A stretch of 19,305 nucleotides of DNA, from the NCBI GenBank assembly GCA_025964075.1, contig JAOPZQ010000442.1:1-19305 (forward strand), read 5' to 3'. Of this stretch, positions 6,576 to 14,042 are shown one piece after another. This DNA comes from Solirubrobacterales bacterium (GTDB taxonomy: Bacteria; Actinomycetota; Thermoleophilia; Solirubrobacterales; Solirubrobacteraceae). Within the stretch, counting starts at the first letter, position 1. Every line of letters begins with the position of its first letter. Below the pieces are notes generated by a model. That model saw only the letters and a program-made list of their open reading frames with translations. It was not told the DNA's origin and searched no databases. Made by a program: the position numbers and the translations under genes.

Positions 6576-8101
6576 CGGTCGGCAGCCAGCCCGTAGATCG
6601 GGCCGAACTTGCCCTTCAGGTAGGAGATGTAGGGCGCGACGTCGAGCGGGCGGCCCGCGACGCGCTCGATCATCTCCGCCGGCAGGAACTTCCGTCCGTG
6701 CCGGTGCAGCCGGTCGCGCAGCCAGTCGCGCAGCGGACCGAACTCGCCGTGCGCGAAGCGGTCGTCGAGGTCGGGCTCCTCGGAGCGCACCGCGGCCCAG
6801 ATCTGGGCGGCGATGACGTTGCCGAGCGCGTAGGTCGGGAAGTAGCCGATGATGCCCTCGGACCAGTGCACGTCCTGGAGGACGCCCTGCGCTACGTCCG
6901 GGACCTCGATCCCCAGGTAGTCGCGCATGCGCTCGTTCCAGATCTCGGGCAGCTCGTCGAGGTCGACCTTGCCCGCGAGCATGTCCTGCTCGAGCTCGAA
7001 GCGCAGGATCACGTGGAGGCAGTAGGTCGCCTCGTCCGACTCGACCCGGATCAGCGAGCGCTCGACGCGGTTGACCGCCCGGTAGAGACCGTCGGCGTCG
7101 AGATCCCCGAACTTGGCGGGGAACGCCTCCTGCAGCTGCGGGAGCACCCAGCCGGCGAACGGCCGGCCCCGGCCGACGAGGTTCTCCCACATGCGGCTCT
7201 GGGACTCGTGGAGGCCCAGCGACGTGCCGCCGCGGAGCGGCGTGCGCTCGAGCGCGGGGTCCGAGCCCGCCTCGTAGAGGCCGTGGCCGCACTCGTGCAG
7301 GGCGCCGAAGAACGCGCCCGCCAGATGCGACTCGTCGTAGCGGGTGGTGATGCGGATGTCCTGCGATCCGAGGCCCGTCGCGAACGGATGGACGGCGACG
7401 TCGAGGCGCCACCCCGCGGGGTCGAACCCGATGCGCGAGAGCACCCGACGGATCAGCGCCTCCTGGCGCTCGCGGGGGAACGCGCCCGCGCCGTGGAGGC
7501 AGCTCGCGTCGACCACGTCGCCCTTGGCGGTGATCGCCGCGACGAACGGCACGAGCTCGGCCTTCAACTGCTCGAAGACGCGCGCGACCTCGCTCGTCTT
7601 CATGCCGGGCTCGTAGTCGTCGAGGAGCGCGTCATAGGGATCGTCGACGTCGGGGAAGCAGTCCACGTAGCGGCGCTTCAGCTCGAGCATGTTCGCGAGG
7701 TGAGGCTGGAAGATCGCCCAGTCCTTCTGCTTGCGCGCCTCGACCCACGCCTCATGGCCGAGGGCGCCCGCGCGCGCCATCTCGCTGCGGAGCTCGCCGG
7801 GAACCCGGACCGCCTTGTCGTAGTCGCGCTTCGACACCCGGACGAGCGACGCGTCGTCGCTCTCCGGGTCCGCCCCGTTCAGGTTGTCCGCCGCCTCGTC
7901 GAGGAGCGTGCCGAGCGCCGGGGCGGTCGCGCGCTCGTGGATGATCGTCTCCAGCGTCGCCAGCTCCTCGGCCCGGAGCGCGGCGCCGCGCGGCGGCATC
8001 ACGACCTGGTAGTCCCAGTGCAGGTTGGCCTGAGCAGTGGCCAGGTCGGTGATCTCGGCCAGCGCGGTCCGGAGCGGTTGGAGGCGGTCGGTGGAGTTCA
8101 T
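6572..8101 (-). CDS. M32 family metallocarboxypeptidase (Taq-type)
   Basis: This 509-residue protein has the full M32 architecture and family-typical length. Visible hallmarks are HPF (238-240), DIRITTRY (248-255), the zinc motif HECGH (269-273) with its catalytic Glu270, and the third-ligand region GGTSLGLHESQSRMWEN (291-307) with Glu299. It removes C-terminal residues from peptides in the cytoplasm and probably serves peptide turnover. There is no signal peptide. The start MNSTDRLQPL at 8101 is 14 nt from the start of the divergent M50 gene. The stop overlaps the AlgH/YqgE start. Alternative calls are unlikely because all metal ligands and flanking motifs are present. Confidence 0.95.
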   Translation of the reverse strand: MNSTDRLQPLRTALAEITDLATAQANLHWDYQVVMPPRGAALRAEELATLETIIHERATAPALGTLLDEAADNLNGADPESDDASLVRVSKRDYDKAVRVPGELRSEMARAGALGHEAWVEARKQKDWAIFQPHLANMLELKRRYVDCFPDVDDPYDALLDDYEPGMKTSEVARVFEQLKAELVPFVAAITAKGDVVDASCLHGAGAFPRERQEALIRRVLSRIGFDPAGWRLDVAVHPFATGLGSQDIRITTRYDESHLAGAFFGALHECGHGLYEAGSDPALERTPLRGGTSLGLHESQSRMWENLVGRGRPFAGWVLPQLQEAFPAKFGDLDADGLYRAVNRVERSLIRVESDEATYCLHVILRFELEQDMLAGKVDLDELPEIWNERMRDYLGIEVPDVAQGVLQDVHWSEGIIGYFPTYALGNVIAAQIWAAVRSEEPDLDDRFAHGEFGPLRDWLRDRLHRHGRKFLPAEMIERVAGRPLDVAPYISYLKGKFGPIYGLAADR

Positions 8102-8115
8102 GCGACCATTCCAGC

Positions 8116-9264
8116 ATGGTGCGACGACCGGGTTCCATCAAGCTGGCGGAGATCGCCGGGATTCGCATCGGGGTGGACGTGAGCTGGTTCTTCGTCCTCT
8201 TCCTAGTGATCTACGTGCTTTCGGTGCAGTTCAAGGACATCCTGTCCGCCTCGGACGGTGTCGCCTACCTGACCGCCGTGGCCAGCGCGCTGCTGTTCTT
8301 CGGCTCGATCGTGCTGCACGAACTCGGGCACGCGTGGGCGTCGCGGCGCCAGGGCGTCGAGGTCACGCGCATCGACCTGTGGTTCTTCGGCGGCCTCGCG
8401 ACCCGCTCGCGCGACTCGGCGACGCCGGCCGAGGAGCTCAAGGTCGCGGCGGCGGGGCCCGTCGTGACGCTGCTCGTCGCGGCCGTGTGCCTGGGCCTCG
8501 GCTGGGCGCTCGCCGGCGGCTCGAAGATCTGGCACTCGGCGACGCTGAGCGGGGACTCGATCGCGCCGGCGCTCCTCCTGCTCGGCTGGCTCGGGACGAT
8601 CAACGCGGTCCTGCTCCTCTTCAACCTGCTGCCCGCGCTGCCGCTGGACGGCGGGCGCATCGCGCGCGCCCTGATCTGGAAGCGCACCGGCGACAAGCTC
8701 CGCGCCACCCGGGCCGCCGCGCGCCTCGGACAGATCCTCGGGTGGCTCGTCGGCGCTGGGGGGATCCTCCTCGTCGGCCTCGGCGACCTCCAGGGCCTGT
8801 GGCTGATCGCGATGGCGTTCTTCTTCGGCCAGGCCTCGCGCGCCGCGGTCGTGCAGTCGGTGTTCACCGAGAAGATCGAGGGCGTCCGCGTCGCCGACAT
8901 CATGGATCCCGAGCCCGTGAGCGTGCCGGACGACTTCTCGCTCGACCGCGCGCACGACGAGTACTTCCTGCGCTACCGGTGGTCCTCGTTCCCGGTCGTC
9001 GACGACCTCGGCCGCTTCGTCGGCCTGATCGGCGAGGACCAGGCTCGCGACGGCGGCACCCTGACCGTCGGCGCCGTGGTCGAGCGCGCCGACGACCGGT
9101 CGATCGGCGCGGAGGAGCCGCTCGAGGCGCTGATCGCCTCCGAGCCGCTGCGGCGCTTCGGCTCCCTGATGGCCGTGGATCGCGACGGCACGCTGCGCGG
9201 GGTCGTGACGATCGAGCAGCTGCGCCGGGCGCTCGCGAACGCGTTCTCGCCGGGCACGCGCTAG
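8116..9264 (+). CDS. M50 family site-2-protease-like zinc metalloprotease with CBS domains
   Basis: This 382-residue integral membrane protein carries the intramembrane zinc motif HELGH (68-72) in a hydrophobic helix. The second ligand motif is LPALPLDGGR (172-181), with NLLP just before it. About five or six hydrophobic segments cover residues 22-235. The soluble C-terminus (about 258-377) looks like a degenerate CBS pair (VADIMDPEPVSVPDD, FPVVDDLGRFVGLIG, LMAVDRDGTLRGVVTIEQL). Such M50B rhomboid-unrelated proteases cleave transmembrane substrates, and their CBS domains often sense nucleotides; the substrate here is unknown. No SD sequence precedes ATG 8116, so the transcript may have a very short leader. 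The stop codon lies within an 11-bp tandem duplication. Confidence 0.92.
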   Translation: MVRRPGSIKLAEIAGIRIGVDVSWFFVLFLVIYVLSVQFKDILSASDGVAYLTAVASALLFFGSIVLHELGHAWASRRQGVEVTRIDLWFFGGLATRSRDSATPAEELKVAAAGPVVTLLVAAVCLGLGWALAGGSKIWHSATLSGDSIAPALLLLGWLGTINAVLLLFNLLPALPLDGGRIARALIWKRTGDKLRATRAAARLGQILGWLVGAGGILLVGLGDLQGLWLIAMAFFFGQASRAAVVQSVFTEKIEGVRVADIMDPEPVSVPDDFSLDRAHDEYFLRYRWSSFPVVDDLGRFVGLIGEDQARDGGTLTVGAVVERADDRSIGAEEPLEALIASEPLRRFGSLMAVDRDGTLRGVVTIEQLRRALANAFSPGTR

Positions 9265-9275
9265 GCACGCGCTAG
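9254..9275. repeat. 11-bp perfect tandem duplication spanning the M50 stop codon
   Basis: GCACGCGCTAG occurs twice head to tail (9254-9264 and 9265-9275). The first copy ends with the TAG stop of the M50 gene. The second ends with the TAG that forms the 5' half of the TAGAAC box before the aldo/keto reductase. Confidence 0.85.
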
Positions 9276-9278
9276 AAC
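9273..9278 (+). promoter_or_regulatory. Candidate leaderless -10 box (TAGAAC) for the aldo/keto reductase
   Basis: TAGAAC is followed by exactly 7 nt and then ATG 9286. There is no Shine-Dalgarno sequence. The spacing equals that before sdhA and the VIT gene, suggesting transcription starts at or next to the start codon. No clear -35 was seen. Confidence 0.45.
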
Positions 9279-9285
9279 AGAACGC

Positions 9286-10248
9286 ATGCCAATTCCCTCG
9301 CGCACTCTGGGCGCCGGCGGCCCGTCCGTCGGCGCCATCGGCCTCGGCTGCATGGGCATGACCTGGGCCTACTCCGCCGAGGATCGCGACGACGCGACCT
9401 CGGTCGCCGTCATCCACCGAGCGCTCGAGCTCGGCGTGACGCTCGTCGACACCGCCGACATGTACGGGCCGTACACGAACGAGGAGCTCGTCGGTCGAGC
9501 GCTCCGCGACCGCCGCGACGAGGCCGTCCTCGCCACCAAGGTGGGGCTCGTCGTCGAGGAGGGCCCGCCGAGCTACCGCATGGGCCGCGACGGCCGTCCC
9601 GAGCACGTCCGCGAGGCCATCGACGCCTCGCTGCGCCGCCTCGGCGTCGACCACGTCGACCTCTACCAGCTCCACCGCGTCGACGAGAAGGTGCCCGTCG
9701 AGGAGACCTGGGGCGCGATGGCCGAGGTCGTCGCCGCCGGGAAGGCACGGGCGATCGGCATGAGCGAGGCGAGCGTCGACGAGCTCGACCGCGCGCACGC
9801 GATCCACCCGGTCGCCTCGCTGCAGTCCGAGTTCTCGCTGTGGACGCGCGAGCCCCTGGCCGACGTGATCCCGTGGTGCGCCGAGCACGGCGCTGCGTTC
9901 ATACCGTTCGCCCCGCTCGGCCGCGGCTTCCTCACCGGCCGACTCGCCGCCGGGAGCTTCCAGGACGGCGACTTCCGCACCGGCAACCCGCGCTTCTCCG
10001 ACGAGGCGATGGCGGCCAACGAGGCGATCGTCGACCGGGTGCGCGCCGTCGCCGAGCGCCACGGCGCCGCGCCGGGCCAGGTCGCGCTCGCCTGGGCGCT
10101 CGCCCAGGGAGAGCACGTGATCCCGATCCCGGGCACGAAGCGGATCGCCTACCTCGAGGAGAACTCGGCGGCGGCGAACCTGGCGCTTGCCCCCGAGGAC
10201 CTCGCGGAGCTCGACGAGGCCCCGGCACCGGTGGGGAACCGGTACTGA
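9286..10248 (+). CDS. Aldo/keto reductase family oxidoreductase
   Basis: This 320-residue protein is a complete AKR TIM barrel of the AKR13-like type. The catalytic tetrad is visible as Asp55 and Tyr60 in VDTADMYGPYTNEE, Lys85 in ATKVGL and His130 in YQLHRVD. The NADP-binding C-terminal part has FIPFAPLGRGFLTG and IPIPGTKR. It reduces aldehydes or ketones with NAD(P)H in the cytoplasm; the substrate is unknown. It ends 25 nt before the GTG of sdhA. However, an inverted repeat and a -10-like box lie between them, so it may be transcribed separately from the sdh operon. Confidence 0.93.
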   Translation: MPIPSRTLGAGGPSVGAIGLGCMGMTWAYSAEDRDDATSVAVIHRALELGVTLVDTADMYGPYTNEELVGRALRDRRDEAVLATKVGLVVEEGPPSYRMGRDGRPEHVREAIDASLRRLGVDHVDLYQLHRVDEKVPVEETWGAMAEVVAAGKARAIGMSEASVDELDRAHAIHPVASLQSEFSLWTREPLADVIPWCAEHGAAFIPFAPLGRGFLTGRLAAGSFQDGDFRTGNPRFSDEAMAANEAIVDRVRAVAERHGAAPGQVALAWALAQGEHVIPIPGTKRIAYLEENSAAANLALAPEDLAELDEAPAPVGNRY

Positions 10249-10259
10249 ACGCCGGTTCC
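10235..10259. promoter_or_regulatory. Inverted repeat over the sdhA promoter region / end of the aldo/keto reductase gene
   Basis: GGAACCGG (10235-10242) and CCGGTTCC (10252-10259) are perfect 8-bp arms around a 9-nt spacer that contains the TGA stop of the aldo/keto reductase. The right arm ends 1 nt before the TAGAAT box of sdhA. This is where a repressor would block the promoter, and also where a hairpin could end the upstream transcript. Confidence 0.45.
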
Positions 10260-10260
10260 A

Positions 10261-10266
10261 TAGAAT
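10261..10266 (+). promoter_or_regulatory. Candidate leaderless -10 box (TAGAAT) for the sdh operon
   Basis: TAGAAT sits 7 nt before the GTG start of sdhA at 10274, with no Shine-Dalgarno sequence between them. This is the expected geometry for a leaderless actinobacterial transcript. A -35 element is not evident. Confidence 0.5.
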
Positions 10267-10273
10267 CGCCGCC

Positions 10274-11959
10274 GTGCCCGCTCATGACGTCCTGATCATC
10301 GGCGCCGGCCTGGCCGGCCAGCGCGCCGCCCTCGCCGCCGCCTCCGAGGGTGCGACGGTGGGGGTGCTCTCCAAGGTCCATCCCGTGCGCTCCCACTCCG
10401 TCGCCGCGGCCGGCGGCATCAACGCCGCGCTCAACCCGGAGGACTCCTGGGAGTCCCACGCGTACGACACCGTCAAGGGGTCGGACTTCCTCGGCGACCA
10501 GGACGCGATCGAGATCATGTGCCGCGAGGCGCCGAACGAGCTCCTGCACCTCGAGCACATCGGCGTCACGTTCGCTCGCAACGACTCCGGCCACCTCGGC
10601 ACGCGCGCGTTCGGCGGCGCCTCCGCCGCCCGCACGTACTACGTGGCGGACATCACCGGCCAGGCGATCCTCCACGTGCTCTACGAGCAGTTGATGAAGC
10701 ACCACGAGCAGCTCGACCGCTACGAGGAGTGGTTCGTGACGACGCTGCTGCGCGGCGACGACGGCGAATGCGTCGGCTGCGTGGCGCGCGACATCCGCCA
10801 CGGCAACCTGGAGATCTTCCGCGCCAAGAACGTGATCCTCGCCTCGGGCGGCGCCGGCCAATGCTTCAAGCCGACGACGAACGCCCTGATCTGCACCGGC
10901 GACGGGATCGCGCAGGCCTACCAGATCGGCGCGCCGCTGATGGACATGGAGATGATCCAGTACAACCCGACGACGCTGGCGGAGAACGGGTTCCTGATCA
11001 CCGAGGGCGCCCGCGGCGAGGGCGCGCATCTCTACAACGCCGCCGGCGAGCGCTTCATGGAGAAGTACGCGCCGAACAAGCTCGAGCTGGCCTCGCGCGA
11101 CGTCGTCTCCCGCGCCGAGCAGACCGAGATCAACGAGGGCCGCGGCTTCCCCGACGGCACGATCGCCCTGGACATCACGAAGGTCCCCCGCAAGCGGGTG
11201 CTCGAAGCGCTCCGCGAGATCGTCAACATCGGGCGCGACTTCGCGGGCGTCGACATCACCCGCGAGCCCATCCACATCCGGCCGGGCTGCCACTACATCA
11301 TGGGCGGGGTCAAGACCGACGTCGACGGCCGGACGCCGATCGAAGGCCTCTACGCGGCCGGCGAGGTCGCGTGCGTCTCCGTCCACGGCGGCAACCGCCT
11401 CGGCGCGAACTCGCTGCTCGACACGCTGATCTTCGGCCGCCGCTCGGGCGAGCACGCCGCGCACCGAGCGCGGAGCATCCCCCTCCCCGAGATCCCCGAC
11501 TCCGTGCTCGACGACGAGCAGCGGAAGCTCGACGCGCTCGTCCGCCGCGAGCGGACCGGCCGCCGCGTCTCCGAGATCCGCGAGGAACTGGGGACGACGA
11601 TGAACAAGTACGTCGCCGTGTTCCGCGAGGACGAGGGCCTGAATACCGCCCTCGAGGTGGTCAAGCGCCTCCAGGAGGAGGCGAAGACCGCCTACATCGA
11701 CGACCAGGGCAAGGTCTTCAACCAGGACGTGCTCGCCGCGATCGAGATGGAGTACATGCTCGACTGCGCCGAGTGCATCGTCGTCGCGGCGGAGCACCGG
11801 AAGGAGTCGCGCGGGGCGCAGTTCCGCACCGACTTCCCCGAGCGCAACGACGCCGAATGGCTCAAGCACATCGACCTGACACGGAACGGCGCCGGACCGA
11901 AGATCTCCTACTCCGAGGTCACGATCACGAAGTGGCAGCCTGAAGAGAGGAAGTACTGA
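10274..11959 (+). CDS. sdhA: Succinate dehydrogenase/fumarate reductase flavoprotein subunit
   Basis: The 561-residue flavoprotein begins at GTG 10274 (VPAHDVLIIGAGLAGQ). The longer upstream reading adds only Arg/Pro-rich sequence that overlaps the aldo/keto reductase gene. The dinucleotide fold GAGLAG is at 10-15. His41 in RSHSVAAAGGIN is the position of covalent FAD attachment in this family. RPGCHYIMGG and GEVACVSVHGGNRLGANSLLD are substrate/FAD-site motifs. The subunit interconverts succinate and fumarate and passes electrons to SdhB. Its stop and the sdhB start overlap (TGATG). Its partners, an iron-sulfur subunit and a CCG-domain protein with no SdhC/SdhD, place it in a class E complex. 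Confidence 0.95.
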   Translation: MPAHDVLIIGAGLAGQRAALAAASEGATVGVLSKVHPVRSHSVAAAGGINAALNPEDSWESHAYDTVKGSDFLGDQDAIEIMCREAPNELLHLEHIGVTFARNDSGHLGTRAFGGASAARTYYVADITGQAILHVLYEQLMKHHEQLDRYEEWFVTTLLRGDDGECVGCVARDIRHGNLEIFRAKNVILASGGAGQCFKPTTNALICTGDGIAQAYQIGAPLMDMEMIQYNPTTLAENGFLITEGARGEGAHLYNAAGERFMEKYAPNKLELASRDVVSRAEQTEINEGRGFPDGTIALDITKVPRKRVLEALREIVNIGRDFAGVDITREPIHIRPGCHYIMGGVKTDVDGRTPIEGLYAAGEVACVSVHGGNRLGANSLLDTLIFGRRSGEHAAHRARSIPLPEIPDSVLDDEQRKLDALVRRERTGRRVSEIREELGTTMNKYVAVFREDEGLNTALEVVKRLQEEAKTAYIDDQGKVFNQDVLAAIEMEYMLDCAECIVVAAEHRKESRGAQFRTDFPERNDAEWLKHIDLTRNGAGPKISYSEVTITKWQPEERKY

Positions 11960-13143
11960 TGCCGGAATACACCCTCAGGCTCCGCCGCTACGACCCGGAG
12001 TCGGGCGAGGCCGCCTATTGGGAGGACCACACCGTCGAGCTCGAGGGACATCGCTCGGTGCTCGAGGGGATCCTCAAGGTCAAGGCCGACGAGGACGGTT
12101 CGATCGGCATCCGCTGCTCCTGCCGCGCCGCGATCTGCGGCTCGTGCGGCGTGCGCATCAACGGCAAGCCGGGGCTCGCGTGCCACACGCACCTCGAGGC
12201 TGCGGCCAAGCACGGCGCCGGCACCGGCTGGAACCCGCCCGACGAGGGGCAGGCGACGCCGATCATCGAGGTCGAGCCGATGGGCAACATGCCGGTCGTC
12301 AAGGACCTGATCGTCGACATGGACGCCGTCCACTGGAAGAAGGTCCGCCGCGTCACGCCGTGGCTCATCAACAAGGAGCCGATTCCCGAGCGCGAGTACA
12401 TCGTCCCGCACGAGAACATGGTCGATGTCACGCAGACGATGGCCTGCATCCAGTGCGGCGCCTGCGTGTCGGACTGCCTCTCGATGGAGGTCGACCCCGG
12501 GTTCATCGGCCCGGCGGCGCTCGCCAAGGCCTACCGGTTCGTCGGCGACCCGCGCGACGCGCAGCAGAAGGAGCGCCTCGTGGACCTCTCGGAGGATCCG
12601 CACGGCATCTACGACTGCACGCATTGCTTCAACTGCATCGACGCGTGCCCGAAGGGCGTCGCCCCGATGAGCCAGATCATGCGGCTGCGGCGCGTCGCGA
12701 GCGCCGATTACGAGATCGAGGACCGCAACAACGGCTACCGCCACGAGCACGCGTTCGTCGACAACATCCGCAAGAACGGCCTGCTGCACGAGGCCGACCT
12801 GCTGCCCGACTCCTACGGCGGGAAGTTCCACCCGCGCGCAGCGCCGGAGCTGATCAGCTCCCTGCCGGTGATCACGAAGGCGCTCGTGCGCCGCAAGGTG
12901 ACGCCGACCGGCGCCCTGCTCCACAAGCACCGCAAGGAGTACAAGGGCCTGCGCGAGTACTTCGACACGATCGAGAAGCACGAGAAGCGCTACGAGCTGA
13001 ACCTGTACATCTCGGGCTACGAGGACGACGCCGAGGGCGCCGAGACGGCTCCCGAGGTGGGCGTCGCCGGTTCGAGCGGGCAGCCCTCCGCTCCCGGCGC
13101 GGACCCACACAAGTCCGACCCCAGCGAAGGCGGTGGCGTATGA
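11959..13143 (+). CDS. sdhB: Succinate dehydrogenase/fumarate reductase iron-sulfur subunit, extended
   Basis: This 394-residue subunit is much longer than the usual 230-260. Residues 50-75 hold the plant-type [2Fe-2S] cysteines (C55, C60, C63, C75). CIQCGACVSDC (163-173) and CTHCFNCIDACPKG (220-233) hold the two C-terminal clusters. C223 occupies the position that is non-cysteine in classical [3Fe-4S] SdhB (CHSIMNC in E. coli), so the second of these is predicted to be [4Fe-4S], as described for SdhE-type enzymes. Residues about 270-345 are a basic helical extension. The last ~45 are acidic and Ser/Gly/Pro-rich, probably disordered. GAGAGGA before the ATG serves as ribosome binding site, and its stop overlaps sdhE (ATGA). 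Confidence 0.94.
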   Translation: MPEYTLRLRRYDPESGEAAYWEDHTVELEGHRSVLEGILKVKADEDGSIGIRCSCRAAICGSCGVRINGKPGLACHTHLEAAAKHGAGTGWNPPDEGQATPIIEVEPMGNMPVVKDLIVDMDAVHWKKVRRVTPWLINKEPIPEREYIVPHENMVDVTQTMACIQCGACVSDCLSMEVDPGFIGPAALAKAYRFVGDPRDAQQKERLVDLSEDPHGIYDCTHCFNCIDACPKGVAPMSQIMRLRRVASADYEIEDRNNGYRHEHAFVDNIRKNGLLHEADLLPDSYGGKFHPRAAPELISSLPVITKALVRRKVTPTGALLHKHRKEYKGLREYFDTIEKHEKRYELNLYISGYEDDAEGAETAPEVGVAGSSGQPSAPGADPHKSDPSEGGGV

Positions 13144-14042
13144 AGGTCGCCTACTGGCCCGGTTGTGTGAGCCGCGGCTTCACCCCGGAGCTCCACGGCT
13201 CGATGGCGGCGGTCGCCCCGCTCCTCGACATCGAGCTGATCGAGCTCGACCGCGCCGCGTGCTGCGGCGCCGGGGTCATCGCCGAGCACAACCAGGAGCT
13301 GGCGGACACGCTGAACGCGCGCACGTTCGCCCTCGCCCAGCAGACCGACGGCGAGCTGATGATGAACATCTGCTCGACCTGCCAGGGCGCGCAGTCCGAG
13401 TGCCAGGAGCGGCTCGACGCGAACACCGAGTACCGGCAGCACATCAACGAGCACCTGACCGGCGAGGGGCTCTCCTACGAGCGCGGGATCACGAACAAGA
13501 ACTTCCTCTGGCTGCTCGTCGAGGAGATCGGTCTCGACGAGCTCCGCAACCGCGTCAGGCGTCCGCTCTCGGGGCTCAAGGTCGGGCCGTTCTACGGCTG
13601 CTACATCGTGCGGCCCACGCCGCGCCTGGGGATCGACGAGGAGCATCCCCGCGACCGCTACCTGCACCAGGTGATCGAGGCGCTCGGCGGCACCGTCATC
13701 GACTACGCCGGCGTCTACAAGTGCTGCGGCTTCCCGATCATCACGATGAACAAGGAGGCCTCGCTGAAGATGGCCGGCCGCCATCTCGGCGACGCTCTCG
13801 ACGCCGAGGCGGACTGCCTCGTTGTCCCTTGCCCGCTCTGCCACCTGAACCTCGACCTCCAGCAGCCGCTGGCCGAGAAGACGGCGGGCCGCGAGCTCGG
13901 AATGCCGGTCCTGCACCTCCCCCAGCTCGTCGGCCTGGCGCTCGGCCTCGAGCCCAAGGACCTGGGCATGGGCCGTCACGTCGTCAAGCCGACGTCCGTC
14001 ATCGACTGGTCGACGGCGGTCGTCGCGGGGGCGCCGGCATAG
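13140..14042 (+). CDS. SdhE-type two-CCG-domain subunit (heterodisulfide reductase B-like)
   Basis: This 300-residue protein has two cysteine-rich CCG domains: C9, C41-C42, C78/C81 (WPGC, RAACCGAG, CSTC) and C154, C195-C196, C231/C234 (YGC, YKCCGFP, CPLC). Both motifs are complete. Such proteins resemble HdrB, and in class E succinate:quinone reductases (archaea, Campylobacter-type Mfr/SdhE) they replace the heme-bearing SdhC/SdhD anchors, associating with the membrane and passing electrons to or from quinone. No transmembrane helix is visible; amphipathic attachment is the usual proposal. The ATG overlaps the sdhB stop by 4 nt, fixing the start. Its TAG stop overlaps the apparent ATA start of the next gene. 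Note that the name SdhE is also used for an unrelated flavinylation factor, so no symbol is given. Confidence 0.9.
   Translation: MKVAYWPGCVSRGFTPELHGSMAAVAPLLDIELIELDRAACCGAGVIAEHNQELADTLNARTFALAQQTDGELMMNICSTCQGAQSECQERLDANTEYRQHINEHLTGEGLSYERGITNKNFLWLLVEEIGLDELRNRVRRPLSGLKVGPFYGCYIVRPTPRLGIDEEHPRDRYLHQVIEALGGTVIDYAGVYKCCGFPIITMNKEASLKMAGRHLGDALDAEADCLVVPCPLCHLNLDLQQPLAEKTAGRELGMPVLHLPQLVGLALGLEPKDLGMGRHVVKPTSVIDWSTAVVAGAPA

Noticed and set aside
8203..10116. 637-codon minus-strand frame across the M50 and aldo/keto reductase genes
   Set aside because: It is low-complexity antisense sequence; both plus-strand genes have intact catalytic motifs.
12018..13139. Plus-strand frame fused upstream of the SdhE-like gene
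   Set aside because: The upstream part is Arg/Pro-rich shadow of sdhB. The ATGA overlap at 13140 sets the real start.
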